Shown here: one piece after another, positions 1-10,628 of the stretch
Layout: each line of letters begins with the position of its first letter
Numbering within the stretch: position 1 is the first letter of the stretch
NCBI GenBank assembly: GCA_039105265.1
Contig: JAPFFF010000067.1
Coordinates: forward strand, 186,001-250,000
Origin: Tritrichomonas musculus
Taxonomy: Eukaryota > Parabasalia > Tritrichomonadida > Tritrichomonadidae
DNA: 64,000 nucleotides
Direction: 5' to 3'
Notes under the pieces: model-generated
Seen by the model: the letters and a program-made list of their open reading frames with translations, nothing else
Database searches by the model: none
Told to the model about the DNA's origin: nothing
Program-made: the position numbers and the translations under genes

Positions 1-2
1 CA

Positions 3-638
3 CATCCAAATATCGATGTTAATTGTAAATATGTCTTCAAGGAACATGGTGATTATTATTATGAAAATTGTGAATTATTCAATGCATTGGAAGCTAAAAT
101 GGATGACATTGTTTTGCTTATGCTAGATCACCCAAAAATTGATGTTAATGTCAGAGATTATTATAAAAAATATGATGGAACAAGCATTGAACAAATTCCT
201 TTTCTTCATAAAGCAATAAAATATGGAAACATTGAAATTATTAAAAAAATCCTTGAAAAACCAAACGTTGATGTCAATATAAAATCATTTACTCAAAACA
301 TAAAAAATAATGTTATTAAGCAAAAAGAAAAGCCAGCATTATTCGAGGCTATAAAATCAAATAATATTAATATTGTTCATCTTTTTCTGTCCAAGGAAGA
401 AATAGATATTAATTTTAAATCCATTGTAAAAGTTTTCCAGCAAAATGATTTTTTTGTTGAAGAGAAATCACCTTTACAACTTGCTATAAAAATATCAAAT
501 CACGAAATCATTCGGTTTTTAATACTACTCTTAAGAAAAAGTGGTAAATTGAAAGATGATCTAAAGGAAATCATGAAAGGAACAGATGACAATAAAATAA
601 AAGCAATTATTTATGAAAATATAAACAAACAAAGTTGA
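3..638 (+). CDS. Ankyrin-repeat protein, 3' part
   Basis: The reading frame is open from the left edge of the window to a TGA at 636-638, so the gene starts outside. About four ankyrin-type repeats are visible, each with the trichomonad pattern ending in 'IDVN' or 'VDVN' (for example DHPKIDVN and KPNVDVN). The last 190 residues align closely by eye with the C-terminus of the complete 851-residue ankyrin protein at 22710-25265, down to a shared final NKQS and a shared LRK-x-GKL segment. It is therefore a diverged paralogue of that gene. Ankyrin repeats bind proteins; no enzymatic domain is seen and the function is unknown. An internal ATG at 87 is unlikely to be the start because repeat homology continues upstream of it. 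Confidence 0.85.
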   Translation, partial: HPNIDVNCKYVFKEHGDYYYENCELFNALEAKMDDIVLLMLDHPKIDVNVRDYYKKYDGTSIEQIPFLHKAIKYGNIEIIKKILEKPNVDVNIKSFTQNIKNNVIKQKEKPALFEAIKSNNINIVHLFLSKEEIDINFKSIVKVFQQNDFFVEEKSPLQLAIKISNHEIIRFLILLLRKSGKLKDDLKEIMKGTDDNKIKAIIYENINKQS

Positions 639-1912
639 ACATAAAATGATAAATTAAATGGTTTCCTCTTTTGATTTTTTTAATAATTAGAAAATTAGAA
701 AATTGGATAATTATGCCATAATCTTAACTAAAAATTTTATGTAATTCTAAGTTTTGTTTTGCTTCTATCTCTGAATAGAATTCTATTTTAATTTAACAAA
801 ATTAGCAAAATATTCTTTTTTTACTGAGATAAATTAGTTTTAATTTATAATATAAATACAAAAATTACGGCTTATTCATTAATTTTTCCCAACAATCTCT
901 TATTTAAATCAATTATGGAAAATTAATAAATCATTAACGCATATCTTAAGGCATTTTTAAAAGATTTCATTATAATATGAACAAACAATGTTTCTAAAAA
1001 CTAATTTTCATATTAAAATCATTAGAGTCCCACAAAGAAGTCTCAGATTGCCTGGAAAGCATAGGTTATTCATGGATATTTATACCTTTACAATAAACCT
1101 AACTTTCTCAATAAACCTCTTTTTTTGGTGGATAATTCAAAGTTTATGTAGAAATAATTACATTTTCAAAATAACCTATGGAATTTCATGAACATAAGGT
1201 TTACTGATTACTTCAATTATATACGAATATATTAGATTTATATATAAAATTGTAGATTTACATGTAAACCTGAGGTTTCCAAAAAAAATTGAATGGTTTA
1301 TTCATTATGAAAAAGTTCGATTTAAACGTACATTTTTTTTAACATCATCAACATTTTTCGTTCCAAAATCATTTTATCATTATTTATTTGCTTTAGCTGA
1401 CATTATATACTTTTAATTATTGCTTTTTTTATATTTTTGTATGAAATTTAGCTTATTTTTATGATATTTATGAATATTTTTTGAATAATATTGATGAAAT
1501 ATAATATATTAAATATCAAAAATGGCAAGCACTGCTACTAAGTAGCCCTTCTTAACATATCTTCTTTCCAACCATTGTGATAATTGAAATTAATAGAATG
1601 CAATTATTAAATATACAACAAGATCAAATTGATAATTTTGGGTTTTAATTGGTTTAGATCTCATTCCATTAAATCTAAAGTAGCCTTTATTACATTTATT
1701 TAATAAAAATAAACGTATATTCATTTTTACTCAAACGATCTGAAATAACCGTCGATCATTTCACTAAATTTGATTATAAAATAAAAAATATATTTCAATA
1801 TGTCATGCGTTTTACCAATAAAACCAATTTATTTTTAATAACGATAAAAAAAGCATGATAATCAGTAACACCCTATATTCTTTAGTCTGGTTTAAATCAA
1901 CCATTTTGACTA
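639..1912. other. Intergenic, no gene seen
   Basis: AT-rich DNA between two genes that point toward each other. A 67-codon open frame at 988-1191 has no recognisable composition or family. No tRNA, repeat array or transposon end is visible. Confidence 0.6.
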
Positions 1913-2139
1913 TTATGCATATTCTAATATTTTATTATTATTATTATACATCATAAGATATTTCATTTTATCTTTGGCTTTTGAATTACCTCTGTCAGAA
2001 GCTTTTTTGTATAATTCTAGTGATTTTTGATGATCACCTTTTAATTCAAATATAAAAGCAAGATGATAGAGTGAATGAGGATCATTTTTTGAAGCTCCAA
2101 GAACAAAAATCTCTTCTGCTTTTTGGATATTTTTTTGTT
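1913..2139 (-). pseudogene. Out-of-frame Sel1 tail of the kinase gene
   Basis: Directly downstream of a T7 run at 2131-2137 (A7 in the coding sense), the minus strand carries an open frame shifted by one base. It reads like further Sel1 sequence (KAEEIFVLGASKNDPHSLYH, then KSLELYKKASDRGNSKAKDK) and ends at a TAA at 1913-1915. The annotated frame instead gives a non-Sel1 tail and a stop. The simplest reading is a one-base length change in the A7 run, either a sequencing error or a real frameshift that cuts off about 70 residues. Confidence 0.75.
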
Positions 2140-5100
2140 ACTCCATAACCTTTCAAATAGCAAACACCGAAATTATTGATTGAAGCACTTGTTTTTTGGT
2201 AATTGAATGCTATTTGAAACCATTTAAATGATTTCTTTTCATCATTCTGCTTACTATAATTAATTGCAATTTCTGTAGAGAAAATTTTATAGAATCTCTC
2301 ACATCCACTATCTATCATCATTGAAACACCAAGATCAAAATCTTTTTGAACTCCGACTCCGCGCATAGTAAAGTAACCAAGAAGACAAGCGCAGTATTTA
2401 TCACCTTTTTCGCTGCCTTCTTTTGCAATTTGATATGATATTTTGTTTTCTTTAAATATTTCATAAAAAAGCCGAGCTTTTATAAAATGAGAGAGAATGA
2501 AACCATCGTTGATCGACATGTCAAGAAGTCTACAAGCTTCTTTGCAATCATTCATGTCTTTGCTACTATTATTATTGAATATGAGTGAAATTGCTAGCTT
2601 GTGAAGACAAACAGGATTTTTTATTGAAGCTCCATCTTTTATAAGCGATATATAAAATTGACGATCATTGTTGTATATTTTGTCAATGACAGTATTTGTA
2701 AAATTATTGTCATTGTTTTTATGTAGAAATTGAATTAAATTGGAAGAATTGCGCTCAGAAATGTATTGATTAATTGTATCAATGTGTTTTCCATATTTGT
2801 TGAATTGATTTCGATCTAGTTTTATTATGATTGATTTAGTATCGTTTTCTTGATTTATTTCTTCATTTTTAATCAATATTTTTGCATCAATCAAATCATT
2901 ACACTTAACATTTTGTTTTTTTGAGTAAAAAAAGATATCCGATCCCTCGATATATCTAACATATTGCAAGAAAGCATCTTTATCAACGTTATTTGCCAGA
3001 AAACCAGGATCGCTTTTTAAACTTGAAGAAATGCCTTCAAATGTTGGCCTTTCATTTGGATCTTGAGACCAACACTTTTCAATGAGTTGTCGATATTTTT
3101 CTGGAATATTTGAATCAATTTTTGGACGACTTGAATTTATTATAATTTCATTGAATAAACTATTTGAATTATTAGTGCTTTTGAATGAATTATTCGGTAT
3201 TTCTAGTGTCATTATTTCATACACAATCATGCCGAATGCATAAACATCACTACATTTTGAATATTCATTCTTTTCTAATATTTCTGGTGATAAATATGAA
3301 GGGTTTCCTTTGATCCCAATCGTTGTTTGAAATGTCATACTTTCAACTGAATGAATTTGTCGTAATAAAGCGAAATTCCCAATTTTTGGAAATAGATGCT
3401 CATCAAGGAAAATGCTTTCTGGTGAAAGATTCCTATGAATTACATTATATAAATGCAAGAATGACATTCCTGATGCAATACCATAGATAATGATTAGCTT
3501 TTTAGTATCATCAAATTCAGAAATATTTTCATCATTTCTCTTGGCATTAAGAAGTTGTTCTAATGATTTATTGGGTGGCATTTCAGTGACAATAGTTGGA
3601 TTCAACTGTTTGTCAAAGTCAATTGGACTGTAACCAATAAACTTTAAAAATGATGGATGCTTAAGTTTTGTTAAGATATTTATCTCTCTTGAAAGATGAA
3701 TCATGTTTTTTGTTGATATTTTTGTAATGTCAAATGTAGAAATCTTAGCTTCATAAATTTCATTATTTTCTTTAGATTTAATCTTATATAGATTAAATGA
3801 ATCGATTTTTTTAATCAAACGGTGTTTGGTAAATTTATTCAATTCTATATATGGAATATTTAAACGTTTAAGTCTTAATTGTATTCTTTTTAATTCTGAA
3901 TAATCAATTGTAACTTGCTTGAAATCATCAGTGATTTGATTACTTTTGATATAATCAATGTATTTATAGTATTCTGTACTGTCAACTAAATCTGTGATAA
4001 ATTCTGTATCATTTTCAAGAAGATGAACAATTTCATCAAATGTTGGCCGTTTATCTGGATCATTGTTCCAGCATCGTTCAATTAGTTTTCTAAAACAACT
4101 TGGTACATCATCAATGAATTGTGGACGAATTCCTTTCGGAACATTTCGAATAAGTTGGAAAAAAGAAAAGCCTTCATAAGGTTTTTTAAGCGTTATCATC
4201 TGATAAAGAAGAATTGAATAAGCATAAACATCACTTGCTTTGCTATAACAATAGTCACTTATTATTTCTGGCGCCATAAATGCTGGCGTTCCTTTATGAA
4301 TGAATTCAAAAATAGGTGAATCATCAAGAATTTCAGTTGATAATCCAAAGTCACCGATTTTTGGGAATAGATATTTGTCAAAGAAAACATTTCCTGGTTT
4401 CAAATCACGATGAAGAATATTCTTTGAATGAAGATGTGACATTCCTGATGCAATTCCATATGCTGTAATCAGCATTTTTGTATTATCCCATTCTGGTGGA
4501 GACAATCCATTTTCTTGGAGTTCAATAATTTTTTCTAATGAATCGTTTTTGCAAAATTCTGTAATTATTGTTGGACGTGATTTATCTTCAAAGTTTTTTT
4601 CATTATAGCCAATAAATTTCAAAATTGTTATTGAATTAATCTTTGAAAGTATGCTGATTTCATTTACAAGATTTTGCATTTCAGTTGGCTTTATTTCTTC
4701 AATTTCTAATTGATTAATTTTAGCTGCACTTATTTCAGATGTTTTCTTTTCTTTAATTTTGTAAACTTCCCCAAATTGACCTTTGCCAATCAGATCTTGC
4801 TTTTCAAATAATGACAAATCAATTGGATCTATTTCAATCAAAAATTCATTTGGATACTCAATGTGAACTTTCTTAAAATTGAAATTAAGTTCTTCTTCTT
4901 GATTTTCAATTGATTTAATAAATTGTAAAAATTGTTCTTCATCGATTTCTTCAGTTATGAAACTTTTGTCTGTTTTCAATAAAGAAACAATCTCTTTAAT
5001 GTTTGGTCTTTCTTTCTGATTAAATGAAGTACATCTATAAATCAGATTTTTATAGGCCTGAGGAATGTTTTCTTTAAGTGGTATCTTTTCACCTTTTAAA

Positions 5101-5828
5101 ACTTGACGGAGCTTTATTTTAGGTAATTCACCCGTAATAATATAATAAAGCAAAATACCGAAAGAATAAATGTCTGCTGATTGATCATACGTTTCTTCAT
5201 TGAGAATTTCTGGCGATATAAATTTTTGACCTCCAACTCTAAGATGCATTGAAATCTCTTCCAAATCATCTGTTTTATTCGATGTTGTTGCATATTCAAA
5301 ATTTGCAATTTTTGGGAATAAATGATCATCGAGAAAAATATTTTCTGGATTCAGAAAACGCAAAATAATATTATTTTCATGTATATTAACCATTCCTGAT
5401 GCAATTCCGAAGATAATTATGAGTTTATTTGTTTCATTTAATACATTATCTGAAAGGTTCGACTTTTTAAATCTTAAATCTTCTAAAGTACCATTTGACA
5501 TATATTCTGTAATAACAACATAACCTGGTTTATCCCTAAATCCAATATGGTTGATACCTATGCATTTTATAATAAATGGAGAGTTAATGGTTCTCAATAT
5601 ATCAACTTCATTTGAAAAATACTTTAATAGTGAGATGCTATCTTTTGAAGAATCATCATTTGTATCAGGTTCTGTGTATATTTTAGCAGAAAAAGTCTGA
5701 GAAGTATTTTTTTCAACTATTTTAAAAATTTGATAATATACATCATTAACAATCAAATTAGACAATTCATAATCGTTTATATTTATTGTATTTAGACATT
5801 TAGAATTTCCCATTTCATTTGAATTCAT
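2082..5828 (-). CDS. Pseudokinase-kinase-pseudokinase protein with Sel1 repeats
   Basis: Three TKL-like kinase domains lie in tandem (about residues 30-285, 345-605 and 670-940 from the ATG at 5828), followed by Sel1-like helical repeats (about 1080-1245). Domain 2 keeps a glycine loop (GKGQFGEV), the lysine (AAKI), HRDLKPGN and DFG, so it should be active. In domain 1 the HRD and DFG positions read LRF and NFE. In domain 3 they read HRN and NFA, and neither outer domain has a glycine-rich loop. The architecture suggests a kinase regulated by flanking pseudokinases, with Sel1 repeats for protein docking. The start at 5828 (MNSNEMGN) is preferred over the longer hydrophobic, AT-rich extension to 5912. 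A Sel1 segment continues downstream in another frame, so the C-terminus after about residue 1235 is probably aberrant. Confidence 0.85.
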   Translation of the reverse strand: MNSNEMGNSKCLNTININDYELSNLIVNDVYYQIFKIVEKNTSQTFSAKIYTEPDTNDDSSKDSISLLKYFSNEVDILRTINSPFIIKCIGINHIGFRDKPGYVVITEYMSNGTLEDLRFKKSNLSDNVLNETNKLIIIFGIASGMVNIHENNIILRFLNPENIFLDDHLFPKIANFEYATTSNKTDDLEEISMHLRVGGQKFISPEILNEETYDQSADIYSFGILLYYIITGELPKIKLRQVLKGEKIPLKENIPQAYKNLIYRCTSFNQKERPNIKEIVSLLKTDKSFITEEIDEEQFLQFIKSIENQEEELNFNFKKVHIEYPNEFLIEIDPIDLSLFEKQDLIGKGQFGEVYKIKEKKTSEISAAKINQLEIEEIKPTEMQNLVNEISILSKINSITILKFIGYNEKNFEDKSRPTIITEFCKNDSLEKIIELQENGLSPPEWDNTKMLITAYGIASGMSHLHSKNILHRDLKPGNVFFDKYLFPKIGDFGLSTEILDDSPIFEFIHKGTPAFMAPEIISDYCYSKASDVYAYSILLYQMITLKKPYEGFSFFQLIRNVPKGIRPQFIDDVPSCFRKLIERCWNNDPDKRPTFDEIVHLLENDTEFITDLVDSTEYYKYIDYIKSNQITDDFKQVTIDYSELKRIQLRLKRLNIPYIELNKFTKHRLIKKIDSFNLYKIKSKENNEIYEAKISTFDITKISTKNMIHLSREINILTKLKHPSFLKFIGYSPIDFDKQLNPTIVTEMPPNKSLEQLLNAKRNDENISEFDDTKKLIIIYGIASGMSFLHLYNVIHRNLSPESIFLDEHLFPKIGNFALLRQIHSVESMTFQTTIGIKGNPSYLSPEILEKNEYSKCSDVYAFGMIVYEIMTLEIPNNSFKSTNNSNSLFNEIIINSSRPKIDSNIPEKYRQLIEKCWSQDPNERPTFEGISSSLKSDPGFLANNVDKDAFLQYVRYIEGSDIFFYSKKQNVKCNDLIDAKILIKNEEINQENDTKSIIIKLDRNQFNKYGKHIDTINQYISERNSSNLIQFLHKNNDNNFTNTVIDKIYNNDRQFYISLIKDGASIKNPVCLHKLAISLIFNNNSSKDMNDCKEACRLLDMSINDGFILSHFIKARLFYEIFKENKISYQIAKEGSEKGDKYCACLLGYFTMRGVGVQKDFDLGVSMMIDSGCERFYKIFSTEIAINYSKQNDEKKSFKWFQIAFNYQKTSASINNFGVCYLKGYGVTKKYPKSRRDFCSWSFKK

Positions 5829-6014
5829 GCAGTCAAGTAAAAGATAGAAATGATGAATACAAAATTTCTGAAGTTTATTTTCTTGATAAATAAATAAATA
5901 AAAAAAAAACATAATTATCTCTAAAAAAATAACTGAATAATAAATAAATAAATAAAAAAAATATTTAAGTCACAGATATCAATTATAACAAAAGATAAAT
6001 AATTATTCTTAACT

Positions 6015-6420
6015 GATGCTGATCCCGATATCTATACCCAATTAATCACAAAAGGTGAGTACAACGTCAAATCAAAAGTAGATATGTATATATTTCAATC
6101 ATTCATTAATTGTTGGGTATCTAATGATGTACCACTCTTAAATATATCCATGTTTTCGAATACAGACAATTAAGTTCTGAATTTGCTCTACAGAAGAATA
6201 TTATTCAAAATTTCCAAAAACATAAAGAAAATGTTGAAGCATCTTCATTAGCAAGAAGTAACTATCGCATTAAAAAAGATCTAAAAGAAAAAAAAGATGA
6301 ACTTTTGAATAATTCTAAAAAATATCATCAAATAATTATCACTTTATTTAATAATGAAAGCCTTGTATTTCCAAATAACCAGGAATTACATTATGTTTGC
6401 CTTAATCTTGACACAGTTAT
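6015..6420 (+). pseudogene. BspA-like LRR protein, N-terminal remnant
   Basis: Two adjacent frames together resemble the N-terminal domain of the BspA-like protein at 29341. The first has YNVKSKVDMYIFQSFINCWV, which matches YKVRSKVSKNTFLSFINHWV there. The second has YRQLSSEF followed by a charged helix and NSKKYHQIIITLF, parallel to YDELCKEF and IEKYHSILNFLF. One frame change separates the two parts, and similarity stops near 6420, before any leucine-rich repeat. It is a truncated, non-functional copy. Confidence 0.65.
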
Positions 6421-6600
6421 GGTAAAATATCGTTGTGTATCGATCCTCTCCGGTAGCCGTTATTTTCACGGTAAAATATCGATATTACCGGCTCTAACCG
6501 CCGGTAACGGTATTTATCGATAAAAAACCGAAGTATCGATACAAAAACCACTGTTGCTCACAAAAATAAATATCGGATAAATGAAACCACTGTTGCTCAA
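6421..6600. repeat. Palindrome-rich rearrangement junction
   Basis: This patch is richer in CG than its surroundings. GGTAAAATATCG occurs twice (6421-6432 and 6471-6482), and a near-palindrome is centred on AATATCGATATT near 6480. AACCACTGTTGCTCA also occurs twice, about 40 bases apart (near 6546 and 6586). The patch lies exactly where the truncated BspA-type remnant (plus strand) meets the truncated UBR fragment (minus strand), as expected of a rearrangement or transposon scar. No element family could be named. Confidence 0.45.
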
Positions 6601-7434
6601 TGAAAATGAATCGCTAATTGAATCAGAGAAATGATACTGATTTCGAAGGTTCGAATATTGATTCATTATATCTTCTTTAAGTTTGTTTGCACGCTGCTTT
6701 TGAATCGCTTTTTGGTCCAACTGTTCTTTCTTCGAATCTTTCTCTTTCTTGTCAATGTTGTCAAGTTCATCAATGTGGACATAATGCGAAACTTGATGAA
6801 GTGCATCTTGCCCAAGTTGTCCTTTATTCATCAATATATTGATGATTGACTTTGGCTGGTGATTCAACGGCTCAATTTTCATATTAAGAAGAGATGCAAA
6901 TAAAGCTGGATTCAACGTGTTGTCAATGAAGCCTGCTTCGTCTTCTTCTTTGCCAGTCTCTCTGTAGTTGAAGACAACTCGCTTCAATTTGGTGATGAAA
7001 TCAGAAAGTGACAGATATTGAATGGTTGCCTTTGGATCCAATTTTGTCGATGCTGCTCGACTGTTCTCTGCATATTCACTAATGAATCGCGCAATAAGAA
7101 CGAGAACATTCATTGCAAGATGGTCATTCAATTCAGATTTAAATCTTAATGAATCATAAACAACGGCAAAAACCGTCGGAGTTAATAAAAACTCTCTCAA
7201 ACGAATCTTCAAGCCATCTGCATTAGCAGCATTGTTATCATTGTCATTTGTTGGCTTGAAGAAATAAGGTTCTTCAGATTCAAAATCTTGGATTTTCAAT
7301 AGTTTATTTGGCTTCTTTGAAATTTCAATGTTCATGAATGATTTTTGGTCTTCAATTGCATTTATAGCTGAGATTGTCTTGTATTGGATTCCTTCTTTCA
7401 AATAGAAGTTTTTTTTTAACATTGTTAAGATCAT
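6514..7434 (-). pseudogene. UBR1-like N-recognin ubiquitin ligase fragment
   Basis: The 306-codon frame resembles an internal segment of UBR1/UBR2 E3 ligases, the N-degron recognition ligases. It has a 'PYFF' start like the PxYFYHY block, a helical region (FLLTPTVFAVVYDSL), and then a basic helix QKQRANKLKEDIMNQYSNLR that parallels the KAEAARLHRQKIMAQMS region before the RING. Real UBR proteins exceed 1,500 residues. The UBR box, the RING and both ends are absent here, and after about 6630 the frame runs into a repetitive junction that encodes a serine-rich tail unlike the family. It is best read as a truncated gene relic. The family call comes from remembered motifs and needs a profile search. 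Confidence 0.5.
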
Positions 7435-7727
7435 TAAAGATTAGAATTAAAGAAATAAAAAAATAATTAAGCAAAAAGATGATTTATGTTTTAATGATTA
7501 ATGGATGAGTATTGATATAATTTTTTATGCAATTGCTAGGATTTATTTGTTCAAGTTATATTCAATTTTGCTCATTTATTTAAATATCAGCAATATCCTG
7601 ATAACAATCCAAATTTCCATAGTCGAATGCTGTATTGTTAATATTTTCTTTCAAAATTCCATGAATTATTATAGATTTCAATATCATTAAAAAAGTTAAA
7701 TTTAAATATTATGAATGATTTTAATTA
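7435..7727. other. Short gap, nothing recognised
   Basis: AT-rich sequence between the UBR-like fragment and the ankyrin array. A 61-codon open frame here has only hydrophobic, low-complexity residues and no family signal. Confidence 0.5.
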
Positions 7728-9461
7728 AAAATGTCTTTAGCTTTTGTATCAATTCCTTCTTGTCTTAATAATAGTTCAACAATTTCTCTATTGCCATCAT
7801 ATGCTGCTAAAATAAATGCTGTTCTATTTAATATTTGAATTAAATTCCATAAATCATTCAAATTTTCAATTCTATGAAAATGTTAGATTTGAATTTCATG
7901 AATGATTTAAATTAAAAATGTCTTTAGCGTTGATTTTAATGCCTTTTTGTTTTAATAATAATTCAACAATTTCTTTATGGCCTTCTTTAACAGCATACAT
8001 CAACGCCGTTTTATTAAATGTCCCAGTTAAATTCCATAAATCATTCAAATTTTCAATTGAATGAAAAAAAATTTAGTTTTGAATTTTATGAATGTTTTTT
8101 GATTTAAAATGTCTTGATCGTTGATATCAATTCCTTCTTGCCTTAACAATAGTTCAACCATTTTTACATGGCCGTCATTTGCAGCAAAAAACAGCACTGG
8201 CCAGTTAAATGTTTGAGTTAAATTCCATAAATCATTCAAATTTCCAATTCTATTGAAAAAGTTGATTTTGAATCCAATGAATTTTTTGGTTTTAAAAAAT
8301 ATCTTTCACGTTGATATCGATTCCTTGCTGTTTTAATAATAATTCAACTATTCTCCCATGATTATTTAATGCAGCAAGAATCAACGCTGTCCTATTTCAA
8401 TGTTTGAGAAGAATTTGATAAAACAATTCAAATTTTCAATGTAATTAGAAAAAAAGTTAGATTTAAATTCTATGAATGTTTTAAGATTTAAAATGCCTTG
8501 AGTGTTGATATTAATGCCTTTTTGTCTTAGTAATAATTCAAGAATTTCTTCATAGCCTGAAGATGCAGCATACATCACGGGAGTATTATTAAATGTTGAA
8601 GTAAAAAATTCCATAAATCATTATAAATTTCAATTGTATGAAAAAAGATTAACTTGAATGCTATAAATGTTTTCTGATTTAAAATGTCTTGATTGTTGAT
8701 TTCAATGTCTTTTTGACTTAATAATAATTCGACAATTTCTTTATAGCCCTTTAATGTAGCGCAATTCAACGCCGTATAATTAAATGTTCGAGTTAAATTC
8801 CATAAATCATTCAATTTTTCAAATATAATGAAAAAAAAGTTTGATTTGAATATTATGAATAATTCCGATTTAAAATGTCTTTCATGTTGATATCAATGCC
8901 TTCTTGTTTTAATAATATTTCAACAATTTCTTTATGGCCTTTAAATGTAGCACTAATCAACGCCGTCTCATTAAATTTTCGAGTTAAATTCCATAAATCA
9001 TTCAATTTTTCAATGTGATTAAAAAAAAATTAGATTCTAAATTTCATGAATTTTTTATGGTTTAAAATTTCTTGAGCGTTGATATCAATATCTTCTTGTC
9101 TTAATAGCATTTCAACAATTTCTTTATAGCCTTTTTTTGCAGCAAAATTCAAAGCTCTCATATCAAATGTTTGAATTAAATTCCATAAAACATTCAAGTT
9201 TTTTTTAAAATATAATGAAAAAAAAGTTAGATTTGAATAAAATGAATGCTTTTGATTTAAAATGTCACAGATATTGACATCAATATCTTCTTGTTGTAAT
9301 AATAATTCAACAATTTCTTTATGACCTTCTGATGCAGCAAAAATTAAAGCGGTATAATTAAATGTTTGAGTTAAATTTCATAAATCATTCTAAAGTTCAA
9401 CATAATGAAAAAAAAAAGTTGGATTTGAATTCCATGAATGTTTTTTGATTTAAAATTTTAT
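7728..9461 (-). repeat. Decaying tandem array of ankyrin units (array A)
   Basis: Nine head-to-tail units of about 187-197 bp lie directly 3' of the gene at 9462-10628, on the same strand. Each unit encodes one ankyrin repeat (for example GHVKMVELLLRQEGIDIN) plus a linker of about 30 codons with NDLWNLTQTF and ILNQKTF blocks. The linker is as well conserved as the ankyrin part. Units begin near 7728, 7915, 8106, 8295, 8491, 8682, 8873, 9063 and 9260. Indels in the linkers break the frame between most units, leaving short islands (8045-8239, 8381-8614, 8575-8814). The array is probably the former C-terminal ankyrin half of the upstream gene, now decayed. Confidence 0.75.
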
Positions 9462-10628
9462 TTAAATGATTGGTATTTTGATTCTTGTGGCATTTATATC
9501 AATGTAACCTTCTGCTAAATAAAGTTTCACAAGTGTGTAATAGTCATATTCGCATAAATAGAAAAACGTATTTTCGTATTCATTTTCTGTTGGGAAAAAA
9601 CAATAATTGTAGCATTCAAATACATATCGATAAAAATAGTCATAATAAGCATTTTTAATGTCTTTTTGGAGATCTTCTTCTTTTATTAAATTGACCATGA
9701 TGTAGTCTGAAATTTCGTTGTGATGACATTTAATCGATTCTATGAGAAAATTCTTTGGTGAATTAGGTTTAATTTGATAGTCTTCAAGAAGAAGATGGAT
9801 CATTTTGGCCATATTAGAATGGATTGAATAAACCCACATTTTTGAATTTACATTTCTTGTTTTCTTTGCAATGTAATTTACAATCTTAATTGAGCCAAAA
9901 AACGATGCATATTGAATTAGATTAATTTCATATGAGTCAATCAAAAGTGGATTTGTTTCAAAAATTGATTTCTTAATATAACTGTTAAGTGACAAATTTG
10001 TTTGCACTACAAAAGTGACAAATTCTTGAATTTTGTCATGTCGAATCAGTTGACACAAATAACCGTCATTTTCTCCTTCTCGTCGTTTTTCATAGAAATC
10101 TTCTTCAACTTCCTTATTCATTCTTTCAATAAATTTATTGTCTTTCAATGATTCATTCTCTCTGCCGTATTTTTCAATGTTTTCTTTTGTGAGAAACGGT
10201 TTGATTTCTGGCTGAAAATACTCACAATATTTCTTTTGAAAAAAGTCTTCATTCGTAAATATTGAAAAAATGTATTCATCAATTGTTATCATTTTTTCTT
10301 CAATAAGAAATAGAAGGATTCGCTTGTTGTCTTTAAAAATATTGAAAATTTCTGAATTTGTAAAATATTTTTGGATATCTTTTTTGAAATTTCTCAAAAG
10401 TCGCTCAATCTTAAAAATAAAGTAAGGAGCACGTCGGTGATTGTTTCCGATATTGTTTATTAAGCGTAATAATGCTTTGAGTTCATGTTCTTCATTAATT
10501 ATTTGTTGAGTCGAGAGAATATTAATGAAATTTACATATTTGTCTTCTGCATTTGATTCATCTTCAAGAAATTTTAGAAGATAATTTTGAATACTTTTCA
10601 TTTTATCAACAAATGCTTCAGAATTCAT
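9462..10628 (-). CDS. DUF3447/ankyrin-type protein, 388 aa
   Basis: The start MNSEAF at 10628 is chosen because the paralogue at 21141-22307 begins MSSEAF at the same point. The upstream extension is low-complexity. The N-terminal 180 residues are helical (ENEEHELKAL-like, KRILLFLIEE). A DUF3447-like segment follows (YEKRREGENDGYLCQLIRHD, then QYASFFGSIKIVNYIA and a conserved CHHNE), and the protein ends just after one ankyrin-like repeat (GYIDIN). The same domain order, with many more ankyrins, is seen at 22710-25265. The protein therefore looks like a C-terminally shortened family member whose ankyrins now lie out of frame in the array downstream. Function unknown; a protein-binding scaffold is likely. 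Confidence 0.8.
   Translation of the reverse strand: MNSEAFVDKMKSIQNYLLKFLEDESNAEDKYVNFINILSTQQIINEEHELKALLRLINNIGNNHRRAPYFIFKIERLLRNFKKDIQKYFTNSEIFNIFKDNKRILLFLIEEKMITIDEYIFSIFTNEDFFQKKYCEYFQPEIKPFLTKENIEKYGRENESLKDNKFIERMNKEVEEDFYEKRREGENDGYLCQLIRHDKIQEFVTFVVQTNLSLNSYIKKSIFETNPLLIDSYEINLIQYASFFGSIKIVNYIAKKTRNVNSKMWVYSIHSNMAKMIHLLLEDYQIKPNSPKNFLIESIKCHHNEISDYIMVNLIKEEDLQKDIKNAYYDYFYRYVFECYNYCFFPTENEYENTFFYLCEYDYYTLVKLYLAEGYIDINATRIKIPII

Noticed and set aside
988-1191. 67-codon open frame
   Set aside because: No family signal and an AT-driven composition; chance open frame.
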